From NCBI GenBank assembly GCA_933207985.1, contig OW240912.1, forward strand, positions 81,453,542 to 81,517,541: a stretch of 64,000 bases of DNA, in the 5' to 3' direction. Below, piece after piece: positions 22,706-34,971 of this stretch (position 1 is its first letter; every line of letters begins with the position of its first letter). Under the pieces are notes generated by a model. The model was not told the DNA's origin. It ran no database searches and worked only from the letters and a program-made list of their open reading frames with translations. The stretch comes from Pelobates cultripes. Taxonomy: Eukaryota; Chordata; Amphibia; Anura; Pelobatidae. Made by a program: the position numbers and the translations under genes.

Positions 22706-24372
22706 GCAGTGTGTTAAGGCGCTTATCTTTTTCCGTAAAATATTAATAGTAGCTACCACTGTGAATAGGGACTCTCCACCCTATGTATGAAAGTGAACAA
22801 AGTGAACTCTCAGTGTAGGAAATTTAGAAAAAAAACACCACTAGTGTATATGTGGAGCGCTCAAATAATGATCAACTTACCCATATGGGTATGCATACAA
22901 ACGTACAGAAGGAAAAAACAGTGAATCTGAAACAAATATAAATACAAATAGTGCAAGTAACGCTAGGTAACAAACACAATAAGTAAATAAATAGACCCAC
23001 TCACATGTAGCTCAGCCAATTGGGTTAGGCTCAGATCACAACGGCATGTGTGTACTTAGGCGACACAATACCCAATCGATCCCAAATGTCTTCTATGGTC
23101 CTTATGCATACATAAAGGAAGTAAAAGAGGGACAGGTCCTTGTGTAGTAAATCACACTGAACAATGGTGAATATTAAAATAAATGGCTTCTCACCTTGTA
23201 AGGAGCCCTTATACCCGGCTCCTAGTATATAGGTGTCTGTGCCTTTAAGGAGGCTACCACCCTTCTTTCTTGCTGCATTAGTGTGCCTAGGCCTTACTGA
23301 TGTCTGATAGCAGCTGGCTCACAGTGCACATTATTTTCAGCAACGGTTGGACACGGTGCTTCTTAACAAACGAGCAATCCCAGTAAGAACAAAGAAGAGG
23401 CCTGTCAGGAAATAATCACATAGCTTTCGATTTGCACAGAGAATGGTATAACTAGCTAAACACTGTGGTAGAGCATAGTAGGTGGTGGAAACTCAGAATA
23501 TTATGTGGGAACACAGGCAATTATCTGTTACCTAGCATGGCATAAACCAGGCGTCGTCCCAGTGTGACCGTAAATTCAATTGTACTTCTTTCCCAAACAC
23601 AAAGCTTTACTTGTACAGTGTTAATGGGGCATGGATTGGGCCCTGTTAATATACTTAGAGGCACGGGTAACTAAAATGGTGCTTAGAATGGCCTCATAGC
23701 GGCAGCCATTTCTTGATAGGCCTCCTGCATCAGTTATCATTATAGTGGCAGGACAGGGCAGAAAGGGGGGAGGCTAGAAGAGAGATGGGGACAACAGCGT
23801 AAAAACACTGACTCTTTAAGTCAGGGTCCAAATGTTCATTCAGTCACATCTATCCGTATGCGAGCCTCATTATACCTGCTCCCTGCCAGTGATTCGACAC
23901 ATTGATTCTGTGAGCTGGTGTAAATGGTGCCATTAGTACCTGCAAGAAACATGCCTCCACGGAGGGAACCTCATTGTTATGACAATTATTGTATTCTGAG
24001 CTGTATGGTTCAGCTTTGGGTTATTACGGCAGGGGATGTGTTTGGGTTACACACTATCGCTTTCAATCATGCAGTAAATCAGATAACAAGAGACAATATT
24101 ACTGGCCGTGTTATAAGCAGAACCTGGGTGTAGCATGTGCAATTACAGTGATTGAAGAAATAGCACTAACATGCAAAATACTCCAAAATGGGTCTCTCTG
24201 GCATAGTACCCCCTTCATCTCCATTCCATTCCATTCTTCTGATACAGCAACCATTTGAATTGTAAAGGTTGCAGGTGTGCAGTGCATCATCTGACATGAG
24301 AGAAAGAAAGCATTACTGACAGCATGGCACGTTCCCCTCTTCCAAGTTGCATTCCTGAAAGTTAACTAAAAC
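22706..24372. other. no recognisable feature
   Basis: The part at 22710-23200 has the look of an interspersed repeat but I cannot name it. The rest shows nothing. Confidence 0.45.
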
Positions 24373-24850
24373 CAGGGCCGGACTGGGAACTAAAAGCAGC
24401 CATGCAAAAAAAAATTATATTCCAGCCCAATAATGCGTTGCGCCAACATAGTGTGCAGATATAGAGATAATGTCAAATTGAAAACTATTACTCCAACATG
24501 AAAGAAGACACTCCTTTACACAGAGAGTGGTGCTGGGTAGATGGAAAATCCCAGCAATGATCCAGGAGCAGAGGGCAAGCAAGCAGGGAGACCTCACCAG
24601 GATCTTTCCAGACAATGACATCTTCAAAATTAACGTGGCTAAATGTGAATTCTCTGTCGTGGTATTTAAATCAATTTAAAGGGCCATGTGACATGCTCAC
24701 TCACCTCAATGCGGCTGCGGCCCAATGTTAATGAAACTGGCTGCGGTTGCTTTCTGTCTCTGTTTTCCATCCTACTCGTAATGAAGCTGTGAGAGTGCTA
24801 TGCGGCCCACCGTGAAATTTCCCGGTGTCCAGGTGGATCAGTCTGGCCCT
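24373..24850. mobile_element. hAT-type MITE, CAGGGCCGGACTG family
   Basis: Left end CAGGGCCGGACTGGGAAC and right end CAGTCTGGCCCTG are inverted repeats. The flanking octamers ACTAAAAC and ATTATAAC agree at six of eight positions, a decayed target duplication. Non-coding, 478 bases. Confidence 0.7.
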
Positions 24851-25619
24851 GATTATAACAACATTTCCTTGACAGTGGCTAGTAGTGGTAAGCAGCCACT
24901 AATCAAACTGATTCCCATGTATGAGATGTGTAACTCTAAAATCCACAGGTTAGAGCACAGGGCACCTGCATACACATCATTCTGGTGTCACAGACCATCT
25001 GGGTGTTGATGGAGTTGAAGGAATTTAGAAACGTGTTTTCCTCCATGAATCTTGCTTGTAAATGGCTGCGTGTACAACAGTTAGTACATCCTGGACACTC
25101 GGAATGCCATCATGCAGAGATTCCCTAAAAATAATGACTTAACAGCATCACTTGGTTGTTATTTAAACACATCTCTGGTATGTTTGTTATTATCTTTAAC
25201 AAACTAATTTCAGTTAACCTCTTAAGTGATAGAAGGCTGGAATACGACAGCACTTACACTGTGTATCCTAATGGTTCAAAAATGATTTTATTTTTTGGAC
25301 AAAACACAATAAGTGTCCATTAACCCATAATAATTCAATAAAAAGTCTCAGTCCTTTTTACACGGTATTCAGGATATAGTTGGTACCCATTCACGCTAAC
25401 ACCAGATTTGCACATTATATGTATTTGTAATGAATATTAATATATACATACTGCCCTGATATAACCTCAAAGTGAAAGGTAAAATATAAACAGCAACTCA
25501 CAGAGTCTTACAACACCAACTGCTCATCGTATAAGGCATCTTTGGCATTATTGCTCTATACAGCCCTGCGCCATTCCACCTTAATTTGGAATCCTTAAAC
25601 AGACACTCCTAAGCTAACT
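24851..25619. other. no recognisable feature
   Basis: No gene or mobile signature recognised. Confidence 0.5.
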
Positions 25620-25753
25620 TAATATAGTGGAGGCCCAACCATGCAACTTGCAGGACTTAAAGGATCTGCTGCCAATGTCTTGGTGCCATATATCACAGGG
25701 TATTTGGGGGACCTACACAATATTAGGCAGGTAATTTTAATGTTGTGGTTGAT

Positions 25754-25757
<4 letters not shown>
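25620..25757 (+). mobile_element. Tc1-like transposon fragment
   Basis: The inverted counterpart of the family at 693-880. Reading the minus strand gives the terminal CACTGATCAACCACAACATT, then CCTGCCTAATATTGTG, GTGCCATATATC and AGCAGATCCTTTAAGTC. The outer terminus abuts a TG microsatellite, a common neighbour of such ends. Confidence 0.7.
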
Positions 25758-25798
<41 letters not shown>

Positions 25799-25845
25799 CA
25801 CATATATATATATACACACACACATACACACATATATACACATAT
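25758..25845. repeat. (GT)n(AT)n(AC)n microsatellite
   Basis: GT dinucleotides, then TA, then CA, so the array is itself near-palindromic. Confidence 0.95.
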
Positions 25846-27640
25846 TAGTTACAAATAAATAATATGAATATAAGTGTTTATAGAATATTATCTAAATTAG
25901 ATATTTAGATTAATAGTATAAACCCTGTATACCTTTTCCTATACCTCCTAGTTAGCTATAAATGGCTACTAAAATTTGTTTTCTTATTCTAAACGGTATA
26001 TGATTTGACAAATAAAAAGTCAGTTGCAGAAAAAGTGTTGATTATATATTTGAAAATGTGACCATATAAAAGGCCATGATTTATCACAAATATTGCTATC
26101 GCTGATTCATAGAACTACTGTATTTTCTGGCTTCAGCTGCAAATGAACAAATGCTGTAATAATCATCATCACGTTGTCCTTAAATTATCCTCCCACAAAT
26201 AATAAAATAAAACGGATCCTGCTTGAGTTGTACAATTTGACATCACAAAACAAACAGAAAAAAAACACACACCATTAGATAAATTAATTTATTATTCTAG
26301 TGATTCTTTTTATACATTCCCCAGTAGGTTTATTTTGACAAATCAGGACTTCCTTACTTGTGAAGCATGGAGCCCCATAGTGTTTATAAGAAACGTCATT
26401 AAGTTCTTTACACATTACCAAAATATGTCTCTTTTTCTGTCTACAGCACAGTTTGCGATTCGATGCCCATTCAGCACTCAGAGGTCGCCACGGGGAATAC
26501 CTCTCTAACTTGGCTGATTCTCTCCCGCCTGCTTTGCCTCACAGACAATACTGTGAGAAGGATTTAATCCCTTAAGAGAACAGATCTAGCCCTGAGGTCT
26601 CCAGTTGCGCAAGCCTTGTACACGCTTTCACTGGCAGAGAATGGATTAATACATTCTCACCACGGTGTGCGAAGTGTGCGAGGAAGTGTGAAAAGGGAAA
26701 ATGATGGTGTGAAGCACTTACATTTTCCGAATATTGACATTGTAGATACACCCAGAAACTGATTATCAGTAATGGTATGATCGTTCTTCTTTATAAATAC
26801 AACAATAACAGCGTCACTTTGCAAATGGAAAATAAATTGAATTAAGTCTTGCAGACATACAGACACCGATAAAATTAACATAATTTACTCATATGGTGCC
26901 AACAAATTCGGCAGTACTTCATACACCCTGGGGTTTATCTCCTGGATGAGGGGAATTTGCGGATGCTAAATTTTGCAAGTTTGTGCCTAAGAAATTAATT
27001 GCTATAAAACTATTTAGAGCATAAGACTAAGCTTAGCTTAACACTGTCATTGAGTAAATAGAATGCAAAATGGAATATTAATGGAAGGGTATGTATTTGG
27101 TTGTTTTTCTATATAATTTGCACATTTGTTAGTGAAAACCAAATTATGCTGCAATGTTGTGAGGAGATAAGGTGTAGTGAGAGAAAAGTCTAGAAACAAG
27201 ATCCTTGTGAAACCCAGGAAAAAGCAGAAGTTTGAAGTGAATGATACAAAAAAGAAGTCAGATGTATCGACTCAAGTACCAGTGCATGGGTTAAAAGGGA
27301 AACGCCAGGCTTGAGTTTACCCATTCATTGCTTAATGTTTTATACAGATAACGCATTCAAATATCCAAACATTGCACAAATTAAAAAAAGTCTCATTTGA
27401 GTTTCTTGCATTTGCTGCAAATTTCTACTAGATTTGCAGACTCTGCAGTGAGCTGTACCCAGAGCAGAAAGCGACCCTGTCACTCATTAAGCTCTCTTAA
27501 TATTTTAAAGCTGTACTGAATGTATCCCATAAATCGCAGACCACAAGTGCTTTATGTCCAAACCATGGGTATATGATAGTTCTTGTTCAAATGTCAGTGT
27601 TAATTGTAACAAGATAACACCTGAACCATAACTTCTATTA
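25846..27640. other. no recognisable feature
   Basis: A TTAAAAGGGAAACGCCAGGC stretch at 27291 looks like an isolated end of the TTAA-ended MITEs. Otherwise nothing recognised. Confidence 0.45.
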
Positions 27641-27654
27641 GGCAAGTGATGACA

Positions 27655-27930
27655 TGACAGACAGTCAGACAGACAGACAGACAGAAGTTAGATAGGTGTT
27701 CTGGTGACCTCATAAAGGATATTGTACTCAAGCTCAATTAATCAAAAGCAATGTTTTTTTAAACACATTTACTTTGTTGCCAAATCTGATCAAGATGATG
27801 GCCACACTTGAGAATCCCTGGATAGATAAATCAATATACTGATAGGGATAGACAGACAGATACACATATAAATAGACAAAGATGGATAAGCCGAGAGATA
27901 GAAAGATACAGTTAGATAGGAACACAAACA
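27655..27930. repeat. CAGA and GATA-like microsatellites
   Basis: A short (CAGA)n run at about 27656-27685 and a degenerate GATAGA/ATAGACA array at about 27820-27920, with unremarkable sequence between. Confidence 0.8.
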
Positions 27931-29290
27931 TGTAGAGATGGAGGAGGGGGTGGGGGGGATATATGATGTTTATCTAATAACCTGGAGGTTTTATGGGAGT
28001 ATAAATTTGCAGGTGCAGGGACAACTGCTCCCCTGGAACGTTTAATCCAGCAGTAACTACATGTAACGCAGGGTCTCTAAAAATTCCACCAATAAAAAAG
28101 ACCCTGTACATTGATTTTTCAGGGTCCCTACAGATTAACCCTTGGAGCTATGTAATCCACTGCAATATACATTTGTTCTTTATGAATAAACATGATAATT
28201 TTGTGCGTTCGTGTGTGGGATTAATTAGTGATGTTTTACCAGGAATGCATAGACAACCTTTGTTTTTCCAGTGCCTGCATATAACGTGTTTGGCCAAGCG
28301 TCCTGGGAGTTCCAATCCACAGCAGCTGGAATGACAGATCGAATCTATCCTCGGCCCAGCAGCTCATTAGATTTCTATCAAGGCCTGTCAGAGCCTAATA
28401 GTCTTTCCCCTTCTCTGCCAAAATAGACTACAATGCTGCGCTCTACAGACCCATCTAAAAATGAAGGGATTACATTTTCCCACATGAGGAATCACAGCAG
28501 TGTGCAGGGTGGAAAAACATATTGGACTGATTTGCTGCAATACAGACAGATGCTTTCGTTCGTTTTCTGCACTTTAGCAGTTATCCAGATCTCAGGAAGA
28601 CTTCGGACTAGGATAAGTGAAGGTACGAACAAGAGAGGGCAGACAGGTTAGAGTCTGTACCGCCGAGATAGACAGGCAGACTGCATCGCGCTCCTTGACT
28701 AGAATCACACAATGACCTGCATGAGCTTCAACTGGCATTGGATAACATCCAGGGCTCTTACAATAATTATACTGCAACTGGAGAAGGCGTCTCATTCCTA
28801 ACACATGGAGGCCAAGGGAGGGTAACAGGAGATTTGCCCTAGGGAATAGACTAGGCTATTATTTAAATTAAAAGACCACACATCAAAACACACGCTTACA
28901 GAGCCTTATGAAAACTACTTGATAGGTTTACCCAGGCAGTAGAAGACTTTATCGGTCCAACCATCCAGATAATGAACATTAAACAAGCGAGTAAAATGAG
29001 GTATTAGGAATGTGTTCGGTTTTATGTGTAAAAAAAAAAAAGTGCAACTGGCAGGACAGGTGACAAAAGATTCAAATGTGATTGGGCCCAAGTGTCAGGA
29101 TCAGGAGCTCCGCAACTAGCATGACCACTTATAGCCATACTTGAGTGCGCCATGATAGGTACACATTATCTAATTTATTGAAAGCTCAGAGTGAAAGTAA
29201 ATAAACAATAAGAAAATTACATTTAATAATATATCAGATGGATCAACGCCATCATATATACCTTTGTTAGCAGCTAGAGTGGTGTAACTA
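27931..29290. other. no recognised gene; one weak exon-like stretch
   Basis: Within it, 28272-28426 is open after a good pyrimidine-tract acceptor (see findings), but nothing identifies it as a host exon. The rest shows nothing. Confidence 0.4.
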
Positions 29291-29299
29291 CGTGGTAGC

Positions 29300-29830
29300 A
29301 TGACTCACTGAGAGAGACACATGGAGGGGGAAGAATGAGATACATAGAGGGGCTAAGGGGAGGGAATAAGACACATGGAGGGATGGGGTGGGAATAAGAC
29401 ACATGGAGGGGCTAAGGGGAGGAAATAAGACACATGGAGGGGCTAAGGGGAGGGAATAAGACACATGGAGGGGTGGGGTGGGAATAAGACAGATGGAGGG
29501 GCTAAGGGGAGGGAGTAAGACACACAGAGGGGCTAAGGGGAGGGAATAAGACACATGGAGGGGCTAAGGGGAGGGAATAAGACACATGGAGGGTTGGGGT
29601 GGGAATACGATACATGGAGGGGCTAAGGGGAGAGAATAAGACACATGTAGGGGTGGGTGGGAATAAGACACATGGAGGGGCTAAGGGGAGGAAACAAGAC
29701 ACATGTAGGGGTGGGATGGGAGTGACATGTGGAGGGGCTGGTGGAGGATGAGACACATGGGGGGTTTGGGAGGGAGAATAAGACAAGTGGAGGGACTAGA
29801 GGGGAATAAGACATGTGAAGGGGCCTGGGG
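29300..29830. repeat. Minisatellite GGGGCTAAGGGGAGGGAATAAGACACATGGA type
   Basis: About 31-base units of purine-rich plus strand, alternating between a GGGGCTAAGGGGAGG form and a GGGGTGGGGTGGG form. Flanks (GTGGTGTAACTAC on the left, CAGGGCCCTG on the right) resemble hAT-type element ends, but no clean terminal repeat pair or target duplication was found. Confidence 0.85.
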
Positions 29831-31004
29831 TGAATGAGACACAGGGAGTAGGCCCAGGCCCAATTTTTGCACCAGGGCCCTGTGGTTTCTAGTTTTGTCT
29901 CTGACCAGCAGGCATTCCAAAATGCCAATAGCCTAATTATAAAAAGATTTAAGTTTGTTTTCAAGTAATTTTAGAGATCCATGGTCGTTATGTGTGGATA
30001 CATCAGTCACTATGGGCTATGGGCTATAAGGTCTTTGTGTTAGCCACCCCTGTGTTATAGTTGATTGGGTGCACCAAATATATAATATAAAGGGATCAAT
30101 TTTAGGAACACATTTTCAGCAATAAAATCATTAGGAGGAGTCAACATGTTTGTAAAGAAACGATCATGTAAAATTAAGCAAAATGTACTCCCATGGTAGG
30201 TTTGCGGCCATGTTAATGCATTATATCCAAAGCATAGATTTTGTGGATCTTGTAGAACTACAACTACCATAATATGTTCCTAGCCTTTCTAATGGCAAAT
30301 CACCATGGAGGTTCTGGTTCTAATACTAGGAATCTACATTTTGGGAACCCTTGTATTACTTACATAAACTCAAAGTTCTCAACTATGCACCACTGCACAA
30401 GTTGTTGATGTAATCTCAACACTGTGATATAACTTTTAGTGCTTAATTAAGAGCCTCATGTACCTGGTACCGGTTATTATGATGTGCCTAAAATATAGAA
30501 TTGTATAGACAGGTTGAAATAGCCATACCACCCAAATGGCATGAATCTGGTCAAACAGTCATAATTTGTGACTTATGTCCTGCTGGCTTTTTTGATTTCT
30601 ATGGTATCCTGCTACACAGGAACACCAAATGAAATCTCATACTGCCCAAATTTGTCCATAAGAAGTTAGCATATGAAGGGGTATGATTGCTTCACGGGTT
30701 GTTATTGATGTACCTCACATCTGGAGTGGCATATTGGTGTATTGTAGGGGCATTACTGCCATAAAACTATTAGCATGATATTTGCACACAGAGATGATGC
30801 ATGCAAGTTAACAGCTGATTGGTTACTGGTTGACCACATGTATTTTCTACCTAAAATAATGCTTTTTTGGGTACAGAGCACAAATAGTACTCTTTGACAC
30901 ACAGCTATCAACCCCTCTCTATCACTAATAGCAATCTCTGAAATGCTCTGGTCTCGGGACTCACTTGTCCATTCACCTTCCCTACTTACTTTAAGGCAAA
31001 AGCT
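29831..31004. other. no recognisable feature
   Basis: No gene or mobile signature recognised. Confidence 0.5.
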
Positions 31005-31400
31005 TGTTTTTTTTGGGGGGGGGGAGGTTGAATTTTTTATTTTTGTTGTGCATGGTTTGACAAGATGATATACGTTGCCACAACAGCAAACATAATCACA
31101 GCAATATCACAGATTTATACATATGTGGCACTGAGGGGAAAGCAAATTTTTTAACATTCTTAAACGTAGTAAGACAATCTAGTGATATATGACATGCAAG
31201 TATCAGCATTAGTAGATATGTCCTTTAAGCATTGTCTTCAATAGTGAAGTTAAGGATATAACTGTTGAAGCCTGTTTATAGCTTAAGTTTACATAACTAT
31301 GCGTAGACACTTTATGCTGTAGGTGTTTAGGCTAGTAGGCATGGAAAACCTAGGCTAGCAACATACTATAGGTACATAAACAGTCTGAGTGCTGGCTAGC
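31005..31400 (-). mobile_element. L1-type 3' end, minus strand
   Basis: A T run and G run are followed by GAATTTTTTATTTTTGTTGTG and GTTGCCACAACAGC. On the minus strand this is GCTGTTGTGGCAAC, then an AATAAAAA motif and poly-A, as in the tails at 9930 and 33105. No coding part is recognised, and where it ends on the right is unclear. Confidence 0.65.
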
Positions 31401-31699
31401 ATCGCCCATCCACTGAGTTGGGTTACGGAAGGGTCACCCTGCGTCGGTCTATCAACAAGCTTTAATTCTAACGTGCAATTAGATCTGTTTTTACCCTGCC
31501 TAGCAGGCTGTGAACAGTTCCTTGTAGGCATGGCATTAAGTCAGCAACATATTGTTATTAACTGGACATGTAATATATGCAAACTTAAAATATAAAAGAA
31601 CATAAAGTAGCATTATTTCAGATGCATCTGAAGGGTGCATACTAGGTAAGACCTGGTCAGCGGTGTCTGCAGGAGAAAGTCCCGGCGTGCGAGTATGTA

Positions 31700-33105
31700 T
31701 AGCTCGCGTGTCAGTCTTCAGACCTGCCTGCGCCCCGCGGTGGAGGGCTGGTGCATCCCTAGTGTGGCCCGTTCAGCCGATGCCCCGCTTGTGCGGGAGT
31801 GTTGCAGTCAGGCTGTAGTGCGGGGGTAGTCGGCCCCAGCGAGGACTGGGATATCCCCCACTGGTCCAGAGGGGGGGTTGCAGGGCCGTGTCGATTGTTT
31901 GCTTGCGAGCATGTCCTGTGTCGGGGGATCGGTTGCCTCCCCCAAGCTGCAGGCTCCGCTCCGAAGTAGGCCTCCTGAAACAGAGAGCCAGTGCTGGCAG
32001 GCACGCTTCAATGCCCGTTTTGAGAGGATATGCCAGGAATTCTGGACTCGCATTCAGGGCCGAACCAGAGTCCCTGCACTACCTGAACCACAAAAGGAAC
32101 AGGCAGCATAGCCAGCGGAGCTTGCCTCATAACATTGCATACCCAAGGGACGGCAATAGAGGGAAGCCACGAAAACCTCCTGCGGGTAAGACGCGCAAGG
32201 GGAAGAAAGCCCACCTCAAGCTTGCCCACTCACAACCCAAAGCGCCTCACACCTGCTACTGCCTCCCTAAGCTGGGAGCCCAGAGACCTCTACAGGCACC
32301 TCGGAAGTCCCATACTCAGGCACGTACAAAGTACCCCCCCGGCATGAATCAAGCCTGCCCACCGAGCCATAACACGGAACGTAAGCACCTCGGACTGCCT
32401 TGGGACACGGGGTGGGGGGCTCGCAGTTACACTTCTGCTCCCCTGGGCAGACCGGATACCAACATTAGGCATTGGGTGAGCAGTCCCTGGAAGTAGCGGC
32501 ACTCTCCCCACTACGGACCCTAGATCCTGATATGGGGATGAACTTTCTACCATGGCCCATCCGAGGCATTGGGTGACCAGAACTGTTTGATACCTCATGT
32601 TTTTTGCTCTTTTTCTTAGTTACTCGTGTTTTTTCTTATGCTTTGTTGCCTTTGTGATACTCATGACCCAATGGCACCACTCTCAGGCACACTGACGAAG
32701 CCAGTATACCCTCAATGTGTGCAGCTTGTAGCATATAGAGCTTGACCACCTATCTCATATAGGACCATACTCCATGTTTTAATTCCTGAACGATGAGGAC
32801 ACATTCCAAGCTGCACTAGAAATGTAGAAGTTTGTGCCTATACACTATGTCAATGTCTTCAAAAAATTGACCAAGCTTGTTTATCATCTGCTAGTGGTAC
32901 TAATATTTATCCTGTATTCTCTCTGGTCTTAAGTGCAGACCTATGATCAAGCCTGTTTATTAAACCCATAAAAATGTTCAGCTCTTAACTTGCCATGACA
33001 CTGTATTAACCTGCGATCTTGTATTGCGCTTGTCAATGCTGTTGTGGCGTCGCAAGCTTATATGTAATAACATGCACTAATAAAATAAAGAATTAAAAAA
33101 AGTTA
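31700..33105 (+). mobile_element. L1-type non-autonomous copy, plus strand
   Basis: A GC-rich portion (about 31700-32520) is followed by an AT-rich 3' UTR ending GCTGTTGTGGCGTCGC, then AATAAAGAATTAAAAAAAG at 33084-33105. The GC-rich part carries a 202-residue basic open frame (31888-32496) without a recognised domain. In another frame it carries ARFNARFERICQEFWTRI, which has the look of an L1 ORF1 N-terminus. No endonuclease or RT is present. The call rests on the shared 3' end. Confidence 0.55.
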
Positions 33106-33649
33106 TAGAGCAAACGTGAATCTCGCACTGTATTTATTATTATTATTAGGTACTTTTGTGTTAATTGTGAGGTCATTAAATGAGAAGACAAATCATATCT
33201 TACCAACTAGGTTAAGACAGGGCCGGATTAACATAGGGGCTGATGGAGCTGCAGCTCCAGGCCCAGGCCCAGGCCCATGGAATAGGCCCATTTAAAAAAA
33301 AAAAAAAAACTTTTTTTTTAAATTTTTTTTTTTTACACACACTACTCTTAGGTTTGCCACCTGACTGGTATTTTACCAGTATTTGAGGCTTACCTGCAGT
33401 GATACTGGCTATACAAATGCAGGTATTTTTCTCAGTATAAAAGGAAATTACTCTGTAATACCAGCACTGGCCAGTAGGGGTCACTGTGTGTGGAGACAGA
33501 CAGGGATAGGAAGTTACAGCATCTCCCTCCCTGCCTATCTATACTCACTGATCCGCAGGGGAGCAGCTACACAGCACAGAGAGTTCATACAGCAGCTCCC
33601 AGTCTACAGAGACAGCCTACAAGCCAGGTAAGTGAAGTATGGGGGGAAA

Positions 33650-34185
33650 GGCAGCAGGGAGACACGGGGACACTGAGACACTAGGGAACACTGAAAAACT
33701 AGGGGACACTGTGAGATATGGGGATGCTGAGACACGTGGGGACATTGGGGGACACACAGAGACACATGGGACACAATGCCCCCATTCCTCCAAGCCAGTG
33801 TCCCTATTGTCTCAGTGTCCCCTAGTCTCCCAGTGTCCCAAAATGTCTGTGTCCCCATGTCAACCAGTGTCCACATGTCTCCCAGCCAGTCCCCCTAGTG
33901 TCTCAGTGTCCCCATGTCTCCCAGCCAGTGTCCCCAAATGTCCCCATGTTTCCCAGTGTCTGTGTCCCATGTCTCTCAGTGTCCCTAGTGTCCCCAAATG
34001 TCCCCATGTCTCCCAGTGTCCCCAAGTGTCTCCATGCCTATGTCTCCATGCCTCCAAGCCAGTGTCCCAGTATCCCCATGTCTCTCAGTGTCCCTAGTGT
34101 CTTAGTGTCCCCATGTCTTCCAGTGTCTGTGTCCCTAGTGTCTGTGTCCCCATTTCTCCCAGTGTCCCCATTGACTTCCTGCTTC
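33650..34185. repeat. Inverted minisatellite inside the hAT element
   Basis: Left of about 33780 the units read GGGGACACTGAGACAC. To the right they read the inverse, GTGTCCCCATGTCTCCCA, repeated many times, so the right arm is much longer. The switch point lies in ATGGGACACAATGCCCCCATT. Confidence 0.9.
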
Positions 34186-34367
34186 ACTGGACACTGCTGT
34201 TAGGGGGTATGGATTTACTTGAAAGATTAAAGCATAAATTAGAGAGAGATTAGCATAGAGTATGTGTTTTCTTAAAGCTGCATCCTTTGAGTTTCCCTCC
34301 AACACCATCTCAATTAGATACTTGACGCTTGAGAGGTATGACTGTTTTAGTGTCTATGGTCGATTAG

Positions 34368-34903
34368 ATTCTTGTCATGACTGCTAGTGTGGTCCAGCAC
34401 GCAGAACTATGTAACATCTACATAGACAGAACAGAAAATGATAAAACGTAAACCGGTCCTTAGAATGGCCGGACTAATACATTAAAAACAAAGAAAATGG
34501 TCAAGGGAGCCAGAAATATACAATACCATTTAACAAGCCAAGTCAGAGAAGCCAGGAATCAGAATAGTCAGGAATAGCCAAGGTCAAAATACTGGGAATA
34601 TCAAAAACAGGACAAGAAAACGCACTCTCAGGATTCAGGAATGAAAACCACGACAGGGTAATAACCTAGGTTAAATATCCCTCTGGCCTCTGACTGCAGA
34701 ACGTGTGTGTGACCCTGGGAGGCAGAGCTATATCTGGCTGCGACCGCGTGTTCGGCACCATCTTGAACCCGGGCAGGCAGCCAGGAGAACCCAGCAGAGC
34801 TGCTCCCGACTCGCCACTGAGCAGGTAAGCTCAGTTCGTTGGCGCAGTCACACTGGTCCGGTGCGACCGCACCTTGTGGCGAGCCAGGGGCCGTGACAAT
34901 TCT
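34368..34903 (-). mobile_element. Solo LTR nested in the hAT element
   Basis: The body is 34373-34898, beginning TGTCATGACTGC and ending GGCCGTGACA. ATTCT is duplicated on both sides (34368-34372, 34899-34903). On the minus strand it begins TGTCACGGCC like the LTR at 7873-8489. The related hAT end at 14233 has the empty site intact as ACAGAATC, which confirms the insertion point. Confidence 0.85.
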
Positions 34904-34971
34904 GTAATTAGGCCCCATCATAATTGTCAGCACCAGGCCCACTGGGCTCTTAATCTGGCCCTGGGTTAAGA

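Larger units (their letters stand above)
33210..34971. mobile_element. hAT-type element with exact 8-bp duplication and nested LTR
   Basis: The element is 33218-34963, starting CAGGGCCGGATTAAC and ending TTAATCTGGCCCTG. GGTTAAGA flanks both sides (33210-33217, 34964-34971). Inside, in order: an A/T tract, a unique part, an inverted minisatellite (about 33650-34180), an AT-rich part, and a solo LTR (34373-34898). No transposase. Related ends are at 14233 (inverted) and 21934. Confidence 0.9.

Noticed and set aside
26455..26570. Open stretch after a good splice-acceptor-like tract (TTTTTCTGTCTACAG)
   Set aside because: Only about 38 codons, no recognised similarity; within chance expectation.
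29288..29964. Long proline- and serine-rich frames on the minus strand
   Set aside because: They lie entirely in the 31-base minisatellite and repeat with its period; no independent coding evidence.
31888..32496. 202-residue basic frame
   Set aside because: It lies in the GC-rich part of an L1-type copy; no domain recognised and another frame of the same segment looks more like ORF1.
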